Of a stretch of 64,000 bases of DNA, positions 36,454 through 45,417 are shown one piece after another. Source of the DNA: Moraxella osloensis (GTDB lineage Bacteria > Pseudomonadota > Gammaproteobacteria > Pseudomonadales > Moraxellaceae); contig NZ_CP014234.1 in assembly GCF_001553955.1 (NCBI RefSeq), forward strand, positions 496,001-560,000. The letters run 5' to 3'. Position 1 is the stretch's first letter, and every line of letters starts with the position of its first letter. The notes under the pieces were generated by a model. It saw only the letters and a program-made list of their open reading frames with translations. It did not search any database and was not told the DNA's origin. Both the position numbers and the translations under genes were made by a program.

Positions 36454-36890
36454 GGCGTTGTCCCCATATCCTTTACCAACACCGCATCAATATCCACCAC
36501 GTCTTTTTTTGCGCTGCCATCGACAATAGGCGCGACGCGAATATGAATGGGTTGGACAAAGCCTTGGCTGGTTTGTGTGGTTTGCGGTGAGATAACCACT
36601 TGCCATTGACGGCCTTGCGAGGCGATTTGCCGCGTATCGGATGCAGTGAGCCAAGTTTTTTGTACGCGTAATTCTGCCAGAATGTTTTGCGCCACATAAT
36701 AGCCAAAGGTGCGCGTTTTCATGTTATCGACAGACTGCACATAACTGCGACTGGCTTGGCTGGCTGATATCGCAACCACCGCCAAAATCGCTAACGCTAC
36801 CATAACTTCAAGCAAGGTAAATCCTTGCTGATGCTGCCTGACAGCCAGTTTATTTAAGGTAGCCAGTCTATTTAAGGTGGCAATAGTCAT
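36450..36890 (-). CDS. gspI: Type II secretion minor pseudopilin GspI
   Basis: Minor pseudopilin that initiates the tip complex. The 146-aa protein carries QQGFTLLEVMVALAILAVVAISA from about residue 20, with the +5 glutamate, then a small C-terminal domain. The leader before the cleavage site contains TLNRLATLNKLA, encoded by a nearly perfect 18-bp tandem duplication at 36843-36878. It overlaps gspH upstream and gspJ downstream by 4 nt each. Confidence 0.9.
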   Translation of the reverse strand: MTIATLNRLATLNKLAVRQHQQGFTLLEVMVALAILAVVAISASQASRSYVQSVDNMKTRTFGYYVAQNILAELRVQKTWLTASDTRQIASQGRQWQVVISPQTTQTSQGFVQPIHIRVAPIVDGSAKKDVVDIDAVLVKDMGTTP

Positions 36891-37549
36891 TTTGCCACCT
36901 CTATTGCCCCAGCTTGGTTGACGATGATGGGATTGCCAACCGCAAAGGTTTGTTTGTCGGCATTGGTTTTTTGGATGCTGATTTGCACGGGTGTCGCCTC
37001 ACCTGTCCCAAACCACACCACAGGCGGTGCTTCGCTACTGCTCAACCAGTTGACGGTGGGTTGGGCATTTTGGGCGGCGGTGGTGTTAAATGGGTTATCG
37101 AGTGGGCGGATTTTGACGTCAAGGTGGTCTGGCACATCCAGCGGTGGAATTTGTTTTTCTATCACCCATTGGGGTGGCGCAGGTTGCGAGGTTGTTGCGG
37201 CATTGGCATTGCCAACAGCACTTTGAGAATTAGTAAAGGCGTTTTCTAATTTAACCACCACTAGCTGATTGGGCGCGTCATTTTGCGGCAGTTTGATTGC
37301 CAGCCCATAAGGCTGCATGCGTTCTGTTGATAACAGACGTACATAATCAAGATTACTGGTCAGACGCTCATAAAACGCCGCGTTTCTACGATTTTCACTA
37401 CCCCCTACCGATAGGCTCATCATCCCAGCAAAAATAGATAAAATGACAATGACCACCATGATTTCGATTAAGGTAAACCCTTGTTGCCCACCCATCGCAC
37501 TGGGTGCGGGAGTGAAAGTTTTACAAGACCGACCAACCAGCAATCGCAT
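36887..37549 (-). CDS. gspH: Type II secretion minor pseudopilin GspH
   Basis: Minor pseudopilin linking the tip complex to the major pseudopilin shaft. The prepilin motif QQGFTLIEIMVVIVILSIFAGMMSLSVGG begins near residue 22 with the +5 glutamate; a beta-rich domain of about 170 residues follows. ATG 37549 (220 aa) was preferred to an in-frame TTG at 37567. It is the first gene of the gspHIJK cluster. The major pseudopilin gspG and the rest of the secretion machine are not in the window, so the system must be split between loci. Confidence 0.88.
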   Translation of the reverse strand: MRLLVGRSCKTFTPAPSAMGGQQGFTLIEIMVVIVILSIFAGMMSLSVGGSENRRNAAFYERLTSNLDYVRLLSTERMQPYGLAIKLPQNDAPNQLVVVKLENAFTNSQSAVGNANAATTSQPAPPQWVIEKQIPPLDVPDHLDVKIRPLDNPFNTTAAQNAQPTVNWLSSSEAPPVVWFGTGEATPVQISIQKTNADKQTFAVGNPIIVNQAGAIEVAK

Positions 37550-37621
37550 CGTTATGCACTCAGACAAAACAGGGATAATTTATAAAGCTTAACCGTGGGT
37601 GATGATAGTTAACTCGTATTC

Positions 37622-37663
37622 TTTGACATCTACTATTTGACATCTACTATTTGACATTTATTA
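37622..37663. repeat. 14-bp tandem repeat at the 3' end of the TetR gene
   Basis: TTTGACATCTACTA occurs at 37622-37635 and 37636-37649, with a variant TTTGACATTTATTA at 37650-37663. A partial fourth copy runs into the coding sequence and overlaps the stop codon. Confidence 0.9.
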
Positions 37664-38362
37664 TTTGACATTGCGTGGCGTCAGGTTTGACTCAGTCTGT
37701 GAATTTGCCGTATGATTCGCAGCGCTGGGCAGGTTTGCCCCAGTAGGCGCGTCGACTGATTGTAGCGCAGCAGGGTATTGCTTGGGAATGTCTAAAATAT
37801 GCTGAACCAAGGCAAAACGTAAGGTATCGCGGCGACCGAGGTAGCGTTGGTAAAAACTAGAATTTAGCAGTCCTGCGCCGCCTTGACCCATCGCCCAAAT
37901 GGTTGACAGATAGTCTCGGGTACTCATGGCACTTTGTAATGATTGCAGGTATTCTGCCGTGGTATTGATTAGTCGCTTCATGCGTTCACGGCGAATTTCA
38001 TATAACTGTGAAAAAAGCTTATTAAGCCCTACGGCAGAATTGGCTAAGCGCTCTTCGATTTGGTTGAGTAATATGGCTTTTTGCGGATTAATCAGTTGAA
38101 ACAGGGTAAGACGTGCCACGCCTGCGGCAGGACAATCGCCGACTTCGCTCAGCGCAAGTAGTTGTTGCTCATGACGGATAATGATGCGTAAAAACAATTC
38201 ATCTTTGCTGGTAAAATGCTTGTATAGCGTACCTTTGGCTAGGTCTAGCTGCTCGGCTAAACTATCTAGCGTGATATCGCCTTCCCCAGACTCTAATAGC
38301 AACTGCTCGGCAACTGCTAATATCACTTCTTCACGATTTTTGAATTGTTGTTGACGACTCAT
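37661..38362 (-). CDS. TetR-family transcriptional regulator
   Basis: The 233-aa protein has an N-terminal TetR DNA-binding domain (about residues 8-60; ITLDSLAEQLDLAKGTLYKHFTSKDELF) and a helical C-terminal domain for which I recognise no ligand class. The last 35 residues are a Pro/Ala/Ser/Asn-rich tail. It is alone on its transcript, with gspH starting 111 nt downstream on the same strand. Palindromes 150-180 bp upstream (38514-38540) are candidate operators. Confidence 0.85.
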   Translation of the reverse strand: MSRQQQFKNREEVILAVAEQLLLESGEGDITLDSLAEQLDLAKGTLYKHFTSKDELFLRIIIRHEQQLLALSEVGDCPAAGVARLTLFQLINPQKAILLNQIEERLANSAVGLNKLFSQLYEIRRERMKRLINTTAEYLQSLQSAMSTRDYLSTIWAMGQGGAGLLNSSFYQRYLGRRDTLRFALVQHILDIPKQYPAALQSVDAPTGANLPSAANHTANSQTESNLTPRNVK

Positions 38363-38467
38363 TGATTACTCCATCAGTCTGTTCTAGTAGCCCCTATTGT
38401 TGACGAGACCCGTTACATCAACCCATCTACGCACAACTGTTAAATGATAAAAAAATGCTCGCTTAAT

Positions 38468-38540
38468 AACCTTGCATAGCAACTTCGCTTAGTAACATAG
38501 GAGCAAGGTTGTTATGTATGATACATGACTGATGAGTCAT
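38468..38540. promoter_or_regulatory. Cluster of inverted repeats upstream of the TetR gene (candidate operator)
   Basis: ATGTAT-G-ATACAT (38514-38526) and ATGACT-GATG-AGTCAT (38525-38540) overlap by two bases. A further 8-bp inverted pair, AACCTTGC (38468-38475) and GCAAGGTT (38503-38510), lies between them and the gene. Perfect palindromes of this size suit a dimeric TetR protein, but binding is inferred. Confidence 0.4.
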
Positions 38541-38608
38541 TGCCAAATGTTTTATCACATAAATTTTATTACCTACTTAATAAAGTATAAAGATTTCGTT
38601 AACTATTT

Positions 38609-39394
38609 TTAAGCATATTGATGTAATAATGCGTCAAAATTTTGATGGGTTAAGTGGGCGAACTCATCCACTGGCATATCATAATGCTTGGCGAGAAAAT
38701 CCGCCACATAAGGCACAAAAGCAGGCTCATTAGATTTGCCGCGTTTGGGCACTGGCGCAAGATAAGGGCTGTCCGTTTCAATCAAAATGCGGTCTTTAGG
38801 CAGTTTTTTCGCCACTGCTTGTAATTCAGTGGCGTTTTTAAAGGTCACAATCCCTGATAAAGAAATATAAAAACCCAAGTCCAAGGCTTTTTTGGCGGTG
38901 TCATAATCTTCCGTAAAGCAATGAATAATGCCATGCTCGGCTTTTTCTGCTTTTAATACATCCAATGTATCGTGTTTCGCCTCACGGGTATGGACGATAA
39001 TAGGTTTTTTTAGCTGTTGGCTGGCATGGATATGGCGGGCAAAGCTGGCTTTTTGCTCGCCGCTGTTTTCTGTTGACCAATAATAATCAAGCCCGGTCTC
39101 GCCAATCGCCCAAACCTGCGGCTGATTTGCCATTTCAACGAGTGTCTCAACTGTGGCACTTTTTAGCATGGCAAGGTCTTCGCAGGGATGCACGCCCACA
39201 CTCATCCCAAGCGTCAGCCCATCAATTTTTGTATTGATAATCTCATAAATAGCATCGTATTCATCGAGCTCACACATAATCGCCATAATCCGCTGCACAT
39301 TGGCATCCTTGGCGGCTTGTAAGGCTTGACGGATATCACCTTGATATTTTTCTAAGTCCAAACGGTTTAGATGCGCATGGGTATCGGTAAACAT
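38609..39394 (-). CDS. tatD: TatD-family metal-dependent hydrolase (DNase)
   Basis: TIM-barrel amidohydrolase-type nuclease of the TatD/YcfH family. The N-terminal metal-binding motif is DTHAHLNRLD (His6 and His8); GETGLDYYW (about residue 98), ARHIHASQQLKKPIIVHTREA (about 119-139), HCFTED (about 158) and IETDSPYLAPVPKRGKSNEP (about 208) match the family. The 261-aa length is normal. It lies 78 nt downstream of hemW on the same strand and may share its transcript. In vivo substrate is not certain for the YcfH type. Confidence 0.9.
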   Translation of the reverse strand: MFTDTHAHLNRLDLEKYQGDIRQALQAAKDANVQRIMAIMCELDEYDAIYEIINTKIDGLTLGMSVGVHPCEDLAMLKSATVETLVEMANQPQVWAIGETGLDYYWSTENSGEQKASFARHIHASQQLKKPIIVHTREAKHDTLDVLKAEKAEHGIIHCFTEDYDTAKKALDLGFYISLSGIVTFKNATELQAVAKKLPKDRILIETDSPYLAPVPKRGKSNEPAFVPYVADFLAKHYDMPVDEFAHLTHQNFDALLHQYA

Positions 39395-39472
39395 ATCACT
39401 CTCTTTTTCTAATTTATTGACGCTTAAATAAGGCTGCGGCGCATAAATTCAATCAAATGCACAGTCGAAGCG

Positions 39473-40621
39473 TTAGTCATCGGGTAAAAATTCTTGCAGC
39501 ACTTGGTTTAAAAATAAAAATCCTTGCGCTGTGCAGTGGATATGGTCACCGCTTAGCTCAACCAAACCACGATTGTGTAGTTGTATCAATTGCGGTTCAA
39601 TGACTGACCATGCCAAGCCTGTTCTCTGTGTCCAAAACTGTTTGGGTACCCCATTTTTTAGCCGCAGCCCATTCATCATGAATTCAAACGGTAAATCAGA
39701 CGGCTCGATGGCTTGCCAACCTATCGCCGCCTGATTAACCCTATAATCTTTTGGTAAGCGCGATTTACTAAACCGGTAAATGCCATCAGGCCGCGTGACT
39801 TTACCATGCGCGCCTGCCCCAATCGCCAGATAATCACCAAACTGCCAATAGTTGAGATTATGCTGACTGGGCTGAAAATCCGCCTGCCTTGACCATGCGG
39901 ACACTTCATATTGCACAAATCCATTGGCTTGCAAAAGCTCGGCGCCTTGCTCAAAAATATCCACCAATATCTCGTCATCGGGCAAAACCGGCGTATTGCG
40001 ATAAAACACGGTATTGGGCTCAATGGTGAGCTGATACCACGAAATATGCGAAACGCCCAAATCAATCGCTTGCTGCAAATCGCTCAGGGCATCTGCCAAT
40101 GTCTGGTTGGGCAAGCCGTGCATTAAGTCGACATTTAACTTTTTAAACCCTGCTTGCTGGGCATTGGCAATGGCAAAAAGCGCTTGCTGCGGGTTATGAA
40201 TCCGCCCCAAGGCAGCAAGTTTTTGGGCTTGAAAACTTTGAACACCGAGCGACAACCGATTGATACCCACCGCTAAATACTCATGAAATGGCGCATGCTC
40301 CACGGTGGCAGGATTGGCTTCCATGGTGATTTCACAGTCGTCAGTCAGTGTTAACTGAGCATTGATGCCCGCAAAAAGCTGCTGATATTGCGCAATCGGC
40401 AGCAGCGATGGCGTGCCGCCCCCAATAAAAATGGTGGCAATCTTGCGCCCTTGTACCAAGCTTAGCTGGCTTTTTAAATCGTCTAACAGTGCATCGACAT
40501 AGCCTACAAAATCAATCGGTGTACGGCTTTCATGTGAATTAAAATCACAATACGGGCATTTTTTAACACACCAAGGAATATGGATATAAAGCGATAAAGG
40601 GATAAGGTTTGAATTTGGCAT
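39473..40621 (-). CDS. hemW: Radical SAM haem chaperone HemW (coproporphyrinogen III oxidase-like)
   Basis: Radical SAM protein related to HemN that lacks coproporphyrinogen oxidase activity in characterised cases and delivers haem to respiratory enzymes. The iron-sulfur motif CxxxCxxC is C18-C22-C25 in IPWCVKKCPYCDFNSH. The GGGTPSLLP segment (about 67) and EANPATVE (about 101) are family features. The cysteine that distinguishes true HemN (a fourth Cys in CxxxCxxCxC) is absent here, since the residue after the next one is Asn, which supports HemW. The 382-aa length is typical. First gene of a hemW-tatD pair. Confidence 0.92.
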   Translation of the reverse strand: MPNSNLIPLSLYIHIPWCVKKCPYCDFNSHESRTPIDFVGYVDALLDDLKSQLSLVQGRKIATIFIGGGTPSLLPIAQYQQLFAGINAQLTLTDDCEITMEANPATVEHAPFHEYLAVGINRLSLGVQSFQAQKLAALGRIHNPQQALFAIANAQQAGFKKLNVDLMHGLPNQTLADALSDLQQAIDLGVSHISWYQLTIEPNTVFYRNTPVLPDDEILVDIFEQGAELLQANGFVQYEVSAWSRQADFQPSQHNLNYWQFGDYLAIGAGAHGKVTRPDGIYRFSKSRLPKDYRVNQAAIGWQAIEPSDLPFEFMMNGLRLKNGVPKQFWTQRTGLAWSVIEPQLIQLHNRGLVELSGDHIHCTAQGFLFLNQVLQEFLPDD

Positions 40622-40818
40622 TAATCAGTAACTAATTCATTTGATTGATAATTTAACACATTATAGCCAATAATTTTTTGCTGATAATCGCTAGTATTTG
40701 GCTATACTTTAAAAAATAACAATGGTAGCATAGCCCAAACTTTTATTTTGATTTTATTTAACAATTTAGCGCTATTTGTTATCGCTATTTCATCTATTAT
40801 CAAGGAAGGATTGTCATC

Positions 40819-40908
40819 ATGTCATATAGCCAAGTGCCTGATAAAAAAGCGCCTTATAAAAAAGCATCTTATAAAAAGTGCCATGTAAAAAGGTGCCTTA
40901 TAAAATAG
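40819..40908 (+). CDS. Candidate 29-residue Lys/Tyr-rich small ORF built from a tandem repeat
   Basis: The ATG at 40819 has an excellent Shine-Dalgarno, AAGGAAGGA at 40802-40810, eight bases upstream, and the reading frame runs 29 codons to TAG at 40906-40908. The peptide begins MSYSQVPDKKAPYKKASYKK and ends CHVKRCLIK: net strongly basic, no signal peptide or membrane helix. Its body is a 15-bp repeat; two units are 14 bp and one extra base follows, so the present frame may be a shifted version. In another frame the end would read VPYKIGMLNSQATKP. A strong terminator follows 58 nt later. I recognise no family. It may be a real small gene, a decayed one, or an sRNA with a chance ORF. Confidence 0.4.
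   Translation: MSYSQVPDKKAPYKKASYKKCHVKRCLIK
40834..40907 (+). repeat. Five-unit tandem repeat of 14-15 bp with A-runs
   Basis: Units start at 40834, 40849, 40864, 40878 and 40893 with consensus GTGCCTTATAAAAAA. Units 3 and 4 are 14 bp, apparently by loss of an A, and one G separates units 4 and 5, so the frame changes along the array. Confidence 0.85.
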
Positions 40909-40965
40909 GCATGCTAAACTCACAGGCTACCAAGCCATGATTAAAGCGCTTTAAAAGCTATTATT

Positions 40966-41013
40966 AAAAAAAGCCTTTATCAAATTCTGGCGACATTTGA
41001 TAAAGGCTTTTTT
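40966..41013 (+). terminator. Strong Rho-independent terminator
   Basis: GCCTTTATCAAA (40973-40984) pairs with TTTGATAAAGGC (40996-41007), flanked by A- and T-runs. The only upstream plus-strand gene is the 29-codon ORF; hemW reads away from it. Confidence 0.9.
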
Positions 41014-41163
41014 ATGTTGATGCTATCACAATCAAACACTAAATTTTTTTGACCTGTTAATTTGCTGACCTGTTAAACGATAAATTAAACAATAAAAAAT
41101 CATGCCGCAAAATCTGTTAAACTGCCGCCTTTATTGAATTTTCTACGCATATTTGGTCATTAC

Positions 41164-42534
41164 ATGCTGTCAGCTATTGCTCGTCAAGACTTAAAACAAT
41201 TATTTGTCTTGACCTTACCTATTTTAATCACCCAGATTTGCCAGTCAGGGCTCGCCTTGGTCGATACCTTACTCGCAGGTCAAGTCTCCGCGCTAGATTT
41301 ATCGGGCGTGGCAATCGGCGCGGGTATTTGGATGCCCACCTTTTTGCTGGCAGTTGGTATTTTGCTTGCCACCACGCCATTGATTGGGGAAGCGATTGGT
41401 CAGCAGCAACTACAAAAAGTGCCATTTATCACCCAACAATCGCTTTGGCTGGCGCTTATCATCGGTATGATAGGGTTTGTGGCAGTTAATCAGCTGCATT
41501 ATTTGTTTGATTGGATGAAGGTACCGAAAGATATTCAGCATATCGCGCAAAAATTCTTGTTTGGTATCTCTTTTGGCTTTCCTGCGGTCTGTCTATATAC
41601 CTCGCTGCGCTGCTACACCGAAAGCTTAAAACATCCCACCGTGGTCATGGTGATTAGCCTCATTGGTTTGATTTTAAATGTGCCGCTCAGCTATGCGTTT
41701 ATCCATGGCGTCACCCTCGGTGAAACTGTGCTGATTCCTGCCATGGGCGGTGCGGGCTGTGGTTTTGCCTCTGGCATTGCGTTATGGATAAATTTACTGA
41801 TGTTGGTAAGCTATTTGACTTTGAGCCCCCAGCCAGATTTTGCCAACCAGCGCTTTTTTGCCAATTTTGCCGGCATGGATTTTGCTCAGTTGCGTCAGCA
41901 ATTATCGATTGGTATTCCCATTGGTATGTCGATTTTTTTTGAAGTGAGCGCGTTTAGTCTAGCTTCCATTATCATCAGCCCACTGGGTGAAATCGCAGTG
42001 GCAAGCCACCAAGTAGCGTTGACGATTTCATCGCAGTTATTTATGTTCCCGTTTTCAGTGGCGATGGCGCTCACCATCATGGTGTCAAATCGCTATGGCG
42101 CCAAAGATTACCGAGCGCTTAAACGCATCAAGCTCATCGGTATTGCCGTAGCCACATCATTTGCGGTGATTAGCATGCTGTTAACTGCCATTTTTCGGCA
42201 AACCCTGCCAACTTTCTTTAGTGAAAACCCGCAAGTGATTGAGCAAGCCGCGCTGTTGTTATGGTTTGCCACTGTGTATCAGTTGTTTGATGCCTGGCAG
42301 GTCAATTTTGCGGGGATTTTGCGTGGTATGCAAGATACCACAGTGCCGATGTTTATCACCTTGTTTTGCTATTGGGTGGTGGCGATTCCGCTGGGTACCT
42401 ATTTGGTGCGCCATACCGATATGGGGGCTAAAGGGTTTTGGATTGCGCTGGTTGCGGCGCTGGGACTGGCATCACTGCTGTTAGGAACGCGTTTATTACG
42501 TCAGCAAAAACGCTTAAAAATGGCTTGGCTATAA
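41164..42534 (+). CDS. norM: MATE-family multidrug/Na+ efflux transporter (NorM-like)
   Basis: Inner-membrane antiporter of the MATE family, usually exporting cationic drugs and dyes in exchange for Na+ or H+. The 456-aa product has 12 predicted helices in two related halves. MATE features include LFVLTLPILITQICQSGLALVDTLLAG near the N-terminus and GEIAVASHQVALTISSQLFMFPFSVAMALTIMVSNRYGAKD (about residues 278-318). ATG 41164 is preferred to an in-frame TTG at 41134. NorM is the closest well-known type; substrate is not deducible. It is the only gene between two terminators. Confidence 0.88.
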   Translation: MLSAIARQDLKQLFVLTLPILITQICQSGLALVDTLLAGQVSALDLSGVAIGAGIWMPTFLLAVGILLATTPLIGEAIGQQQLQKVPFITQQSLWLALIIGMIGFVAVNQLHYLFDWMKVPKDIQHIAQKFLFGISFGFPAVCLYTSLRCYTESLKHPTVVMVISLIGLILNVPLSYAFIHGVTLGETVLIPAMGGAGCGFASGIALWINLLMLVSYLTLSPQPDFANQRFFANFAGMDFAQLRQQLSIGIPIGMSIFFEVSAFSLASIIISPLGEIAVASHQVALTISSQLFMFPFSVAMALTIMVSNRYGAKDYRALKRIKLIGIAVATSFAVISMLLTAIFRQTLPTFFSENPQVIEQAALLLWFATVYQLFDAWQVNFAGILRGMQDTTVPMFITLFCYWVVAIPLGTYLVRHTDMGAKGFWIALVAALGLASLLLGTRLLRQQKRLKMAWL

Positions 42535-42709
42535 AAATAAGTCGACGGTAAAAACGACTTGAAACAAATGATTGGCAATGATTGAAAAATTCGCTTAGGC
42601 TATTTATTGTGGATTATTGGTTATGGTCATGAATTGATGACGATGTTTGGGGTATTCAACCGATGATTTCTATAGAGATTTTTAATTAGAAATAAAGTAA
42701 AAATAAATT

Positions 42710-42737
42710 AAAAAAGGGCTAACTAACGCCCTTTTTT
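42710..42737. terminator. Bidirectional terminator between MATE gene and cysK
   Basis: AAAAAAGGGC (42710-42719) and GCCCTTTTTT (42728-42737) form a stem with an 8-nt loop between convergent genes. Confidence 0.85.
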
Positions 42738-42755
42738 ATCGTTCATGAAAGTTTG

Positions 42756-43772
42756 TTAATTAAAGTTCTCGCCAGTGAAGATACCATCAAATAGCACACT
42801 GGATAAATAACGCTCACCACTGTCTGGCAAAATAACCACAATGGTTTTGCCTTGCATCTCAGGGCGGCTTGCTAGTTGATGAGCCGCTTGCAGCGCTGCA
42901 CCGCAAGAGATACCACATAAAATACCTTCTTGGGTCATCGCCCGTCTTGCCCATGCAATCGCATCATCGCCCGTTACCGTGATGACTTCATCAAGTAAAT
43001 CAAGCGCAAGATTTTTTGGAATAAAGTTGGCGCCAATCCCTTGGATTTTATGGGGGCCTGGGGTGATGGGTTTACCTTCACGCGTCTGGGTAATAATCGG
43101 TGATTCTGCAGGTTCAACCGCGACGGTATAAAGTGGCTGGTTTTTGATTTGTTTAAAATAACGGGCGATACCTGAAATCGTCCCGCCTGTACCCACGCCT
43201 GCCACTAGCGCATCGACCTTACCACCTGTGGCATTAAAAATCTCAGGTGCGGTGGTTTTGACATGGGTGTCTGGGTTGGCAGGGTTATCAAATTGTTGTG
43301 GCAAAAAGTATTCGCCAGGATGGTTATCATAGATTTCTTGCGCAGCTTCCACCGCCCCTTTCATACCTAGCGAAGGCTCTGTGAGTACCAAATGTGCACC
43401 CAAGGCAGCCAGCACTTTACGGCGCTCCATACTCATCGAAGCTGGCATGGTCAGCGTGATTTTATAGCCTTTGGCGGCTGCCACAAACGCCAGCGCAATC
43501 CCCGTGTTACCGCTGGTCGGCTCGATGATTTGCATACCTGGCTTTAGTAGTCCTGCTTGCTCGGCGGCTTGCACCATGCCCGCACCGATTCGGCATTTGA
43601 CCGAAAACGCCGGGTTACGGCTTTCGATTTTGGCAAGCACAGTCACTCCCTGTGGCATGATATGATTAAGACGCACCAGCGGCGTGTTACCAATAGTATC
43701 GGCATTGTTGGCATATACCGCTGTGCCAAGGTTGGCGGGTGCGGTGTAGTGATCATCCGGTTGTTGTAGCAT
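42756..43772 (-). CDS. cysK: Cysteine synthase A (O-acetylserine sulfhydrylase)
   Basis: PLP enzyme making cysteine from O-acetylserine and sulfide, using the product of the cysE gene at 27943. The PLP lysine is K59 in NPAFSVKCR; the substrate-binding loop [20 protein letters not shown] follows near residue 87, and [16 protein letters not shown] near 192 binds the PLP phosphate. The C-terminal PDSGERYLS motif is present. ATG 43772 (338 aa) has AAGGA six bases upstream; the ATG two codons earlier abuts it and is unlikely. The N-terminal 20 residues are slightly longer than usual. Monocistronic. Confidence 0.94.
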   Translation of the reverse strand: MLQQPDDHYTAPANLGTAVYANNADTIGNTPLVRLNHIMPQGVTVLAKIESRNPAFSVKCRIGAGMVQAAEQAGLLKPGMQIIEPTSGNTGIALAFVAAAKGYKITLTMPASMSMERRKVLAALGAHLVLTEPSLGMKGAVEAAQEIYDNHPGEYFLPQQFDNPANPDTHVKTTAPEIFNATGGKVDALVAGVGTGGTISGIARYFKQIKNQPLYTVAVEPAESPIITQTREGKPITPGPHKIQGIGANFIPKNLALDLLDEVITVTGDDAIAWARRAMTQEGILCGISCGAALQAAHQLASRPEMQGKTIVVILPDSGERYLSSVLFDGIFTGENFN

Positions 43773-43999
43773 AATCATTCCTTTTTTTGTGCTGTATTTT
43801 TTAAGTGGTGGTTCAAGTAATTTTTTAACTATTAGCTTTAGAATTTTACGTCAGCGATTGCGCGGTGTCTAACGCCATTTGGTTAATTTAATATACCAAA
43901 TTTGTCTAAGCCCTATTCAGCAATATCGCATTATCATTTGCCAAAACTGTCAAAATTAGCGACAATGACCTACCTTTTTTTGGATTGTAGGAAAAAATT

Positions 44000-44821
44000 A
44001 TGTCATTACAACAGATTATTGAAGATGCGTTTGAAAACCGTGCCAACTTCAACCCCAATGATGCCACCGACGATGTACGTGCCGCCGTCAATGATGTACT
44101 CGCTCAGCTCGATGCGGGTACCTTGCGTGTGGCAGAAAAAAAAGACGGGGAATGGATGGTCAATCAATGGGTCAAAAAAGCGGTATTATTATCCTTTCGT
44201 CTGAATGACAACCGCATCATGAATGGCGGTCGTGACCTGCAGTTCTTTGATAAAGTCGAAACCAAATTTTCAGATTGGGGCGATGAACAATTTGCCAGAG
44301 CGGGCGTGCGCGTGGTGCCACCTGCCGTCGCGCGTAAAGGCTCATACATTGCCAAAGGCGCTATCTTGATGCCATCTTACGTCAATATCGGCGCCTATGT
44401 CGATGAAGGTACAATGGTCGATACGTGGGCGACGGTGGGGTCATGTGCCCAAATCGGTAAAAACGTGCATTTATCAGGCGGTGTCGGCATTGGCGGCGTC
44501 CTTGAGCCGCTACAAGCCAACCCAACCATCATCGAAGACAACTGCTTTATCGGTGCGCGCTCAGAAATCGTTGAAGGTGTAATTGTGGAAGAAGGCTCGG
44601 TGATTTCGATGGGCGTGTATATCGGTCAATCAACCAAAATCCTAGACCGCGAAACAGGCGAAATCAGTTACGGCCGTATTCCTGCAGGGTCGGTGGTCGT
44701 GTCAGGCAGTTTGCCAAGCAAAGACGGCTCGCACTCGCTTTACTGTGCGGTCATCGTGAAAAAAGTAGACGCGCAAACCCGCTCTAAAACCTCTATCAAT
44801 GATTTGCTCAGAATGGCCTAG
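44000..44821 (+). CDS. dapD: 2,3,4,5-tetrahydropyridine-2,6-dicarboxylate N-succinyltransferase
   Basis: Transfers succinyl from succinyl-CoA to tetrahydrodipicolinate in the lysine/diaminopimelate pathway, supplying peptidoglycan. The 273-aa length is typical. An N-terminal helical domain ([15 protein letters not shown]) precedes a left-handed beta-helix with hexapeptide repeats: [31 protein letters not shown]-like turns (about residues 118-150) and [15 protein letters not shown] (about 157-171). ATG 44000 has TAGGA eight bases upstream. Monocistronic with a terminator 30 nt after the stop. Confidence 0.96.
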   Translation: MSLQQIIEDAFENRANFNPNDATDDVRAAVNDVLAQLDAGTLRVAEKKDGEWMVNQWVKKAVLLSFRLNDNRIMNGGRDLQFFDKVETKFSDWGDEQFARAGVRVVPPAVARKGSYIAKGAILMPSYVNIGAYVDEGTMVDTWATVGSCAQIGKNVHLSGGVGIGGVLEPLQANPTIIEDNCFIGARSEIVEGVIVEEGSVISMGVYIGQSTKILDRETGEISYGRIPAGSVVVSGSLPSKDGSHSLYCAVIVKKVDAQTRSKTSINDLLRMA

Positions 44822-44851
44822 ATTTTTCGTCAAGATAACAGTAAATTATTT

Positions 44852-44880
44852 AAAGCAAATCAGCCATGGTTTGCTTTTTT
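44852..44880 (+). terminator. Terminator after dapD
   Basis: AAAGCAAA (44852-44859) pairs with TTTGCTTT (44870-44877), with a 10-nt loop and a run of T. Confidence 0.75.
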
Positions 44881-44940
44881 TTATAGCCTTCAGCAAATTT
44901 TATAGCGCTCATCTTTATAGCCTTTATTAAAGGAAACAGT

Positions 44941-45345
44941 ATGTCATCACAACAAAACACCCCGTATGACAACGGCATTGCGGTACGCAAACAAGTCATG
45001 GGCGAAGCGCATGTGGAGCGTGCCATGTCACAAGTCACTGAATTTACCGCGCCGCTGCAAGACTGGATTAATGAACATGCCTGGGGCTCAACATGGCAAC
45101 GCGACGGCACTGATGGAAAAGGAATAGACCGCAAAACCCGCTCACTGGTGACCATTGCCTTTTTAATCGCGCAAAAATCCCCAACAGAACTAAAAGGTCA
45201 TATTCGCGGGGCGATTAATAACGGTGCAAGCGTGGCAGAAATTCAAGAAGTGCTACTACATAGCCTACCTTACTGTGGCGCGCCCGCCGCCCAAGAAGCC
45301 TATCGTGCTGCGGTGGACGTGTTAACCGAAATGAAATTGCTTTAA
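44941..45345 (+). CDS. Carboxymuconolactone decarboxylase (CMD) family protein
   Basis: The 134-aa protein has the CMD fold: DRKTRSLVTIAFLIAQKSPTELKGHIRGAINNGASVAEIQEVLLHSLPYCGAPAAQEAYR. It most resembles the PcaC type (4-carboxymuconolactone decarboxylase of protocatechuate degradation) in the HSLPYCGAPAA segment; the AhpD peroxidase-type CxxC is absent. No other pca gene is within the window, so a true beta-ketoadipate role is doubtful and it may act on an unknown substrate. ATG 44941 has AAAGGAAA about nine bases upstream. queE follows 72 nt later. Confidence 0.8.
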   Translation: MSSQQNTPYDNGIAVRKQVMGEAHVERAMSQVTEFTAPLQDWINEHAWGSTWQRDGTDGKGIDRKTRSLVTIAFLIAQKSPTELKGHIRGAINNGASVAEIQEVLLHSLPYCGAPAAQEAYRAAVDVLTEMKLL

Positions 45346-45417
45346 CCGCTGAACACAAAGATTTATTGGCATAAATTTGATAAAATAAACGCTAATTTTT
45401 ATTAGTTAATCACATTT

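Larger units (their letters stand above)
40622..41163. other. Region between hemW and the MATE gene with a short plus-strand unit
   Basis: These 542 bp hold no large gene. A plus-strand -10-like TATACT (40703-40708) is followed by a 29-codon ORF (40819-40908) and a strong terminator (40966-41013). The last 150 bp lead into the MATE gene and contain a GACCTGTTAA duplication near 41050-41080. Confidence 0.6.

Noticed and set aside
44941-45345. AhpD-like peroxidase assignment for the CMD-family protein
   Set aside because: The redox CxxC motif of AhpD is absent, so only the family name is supported.
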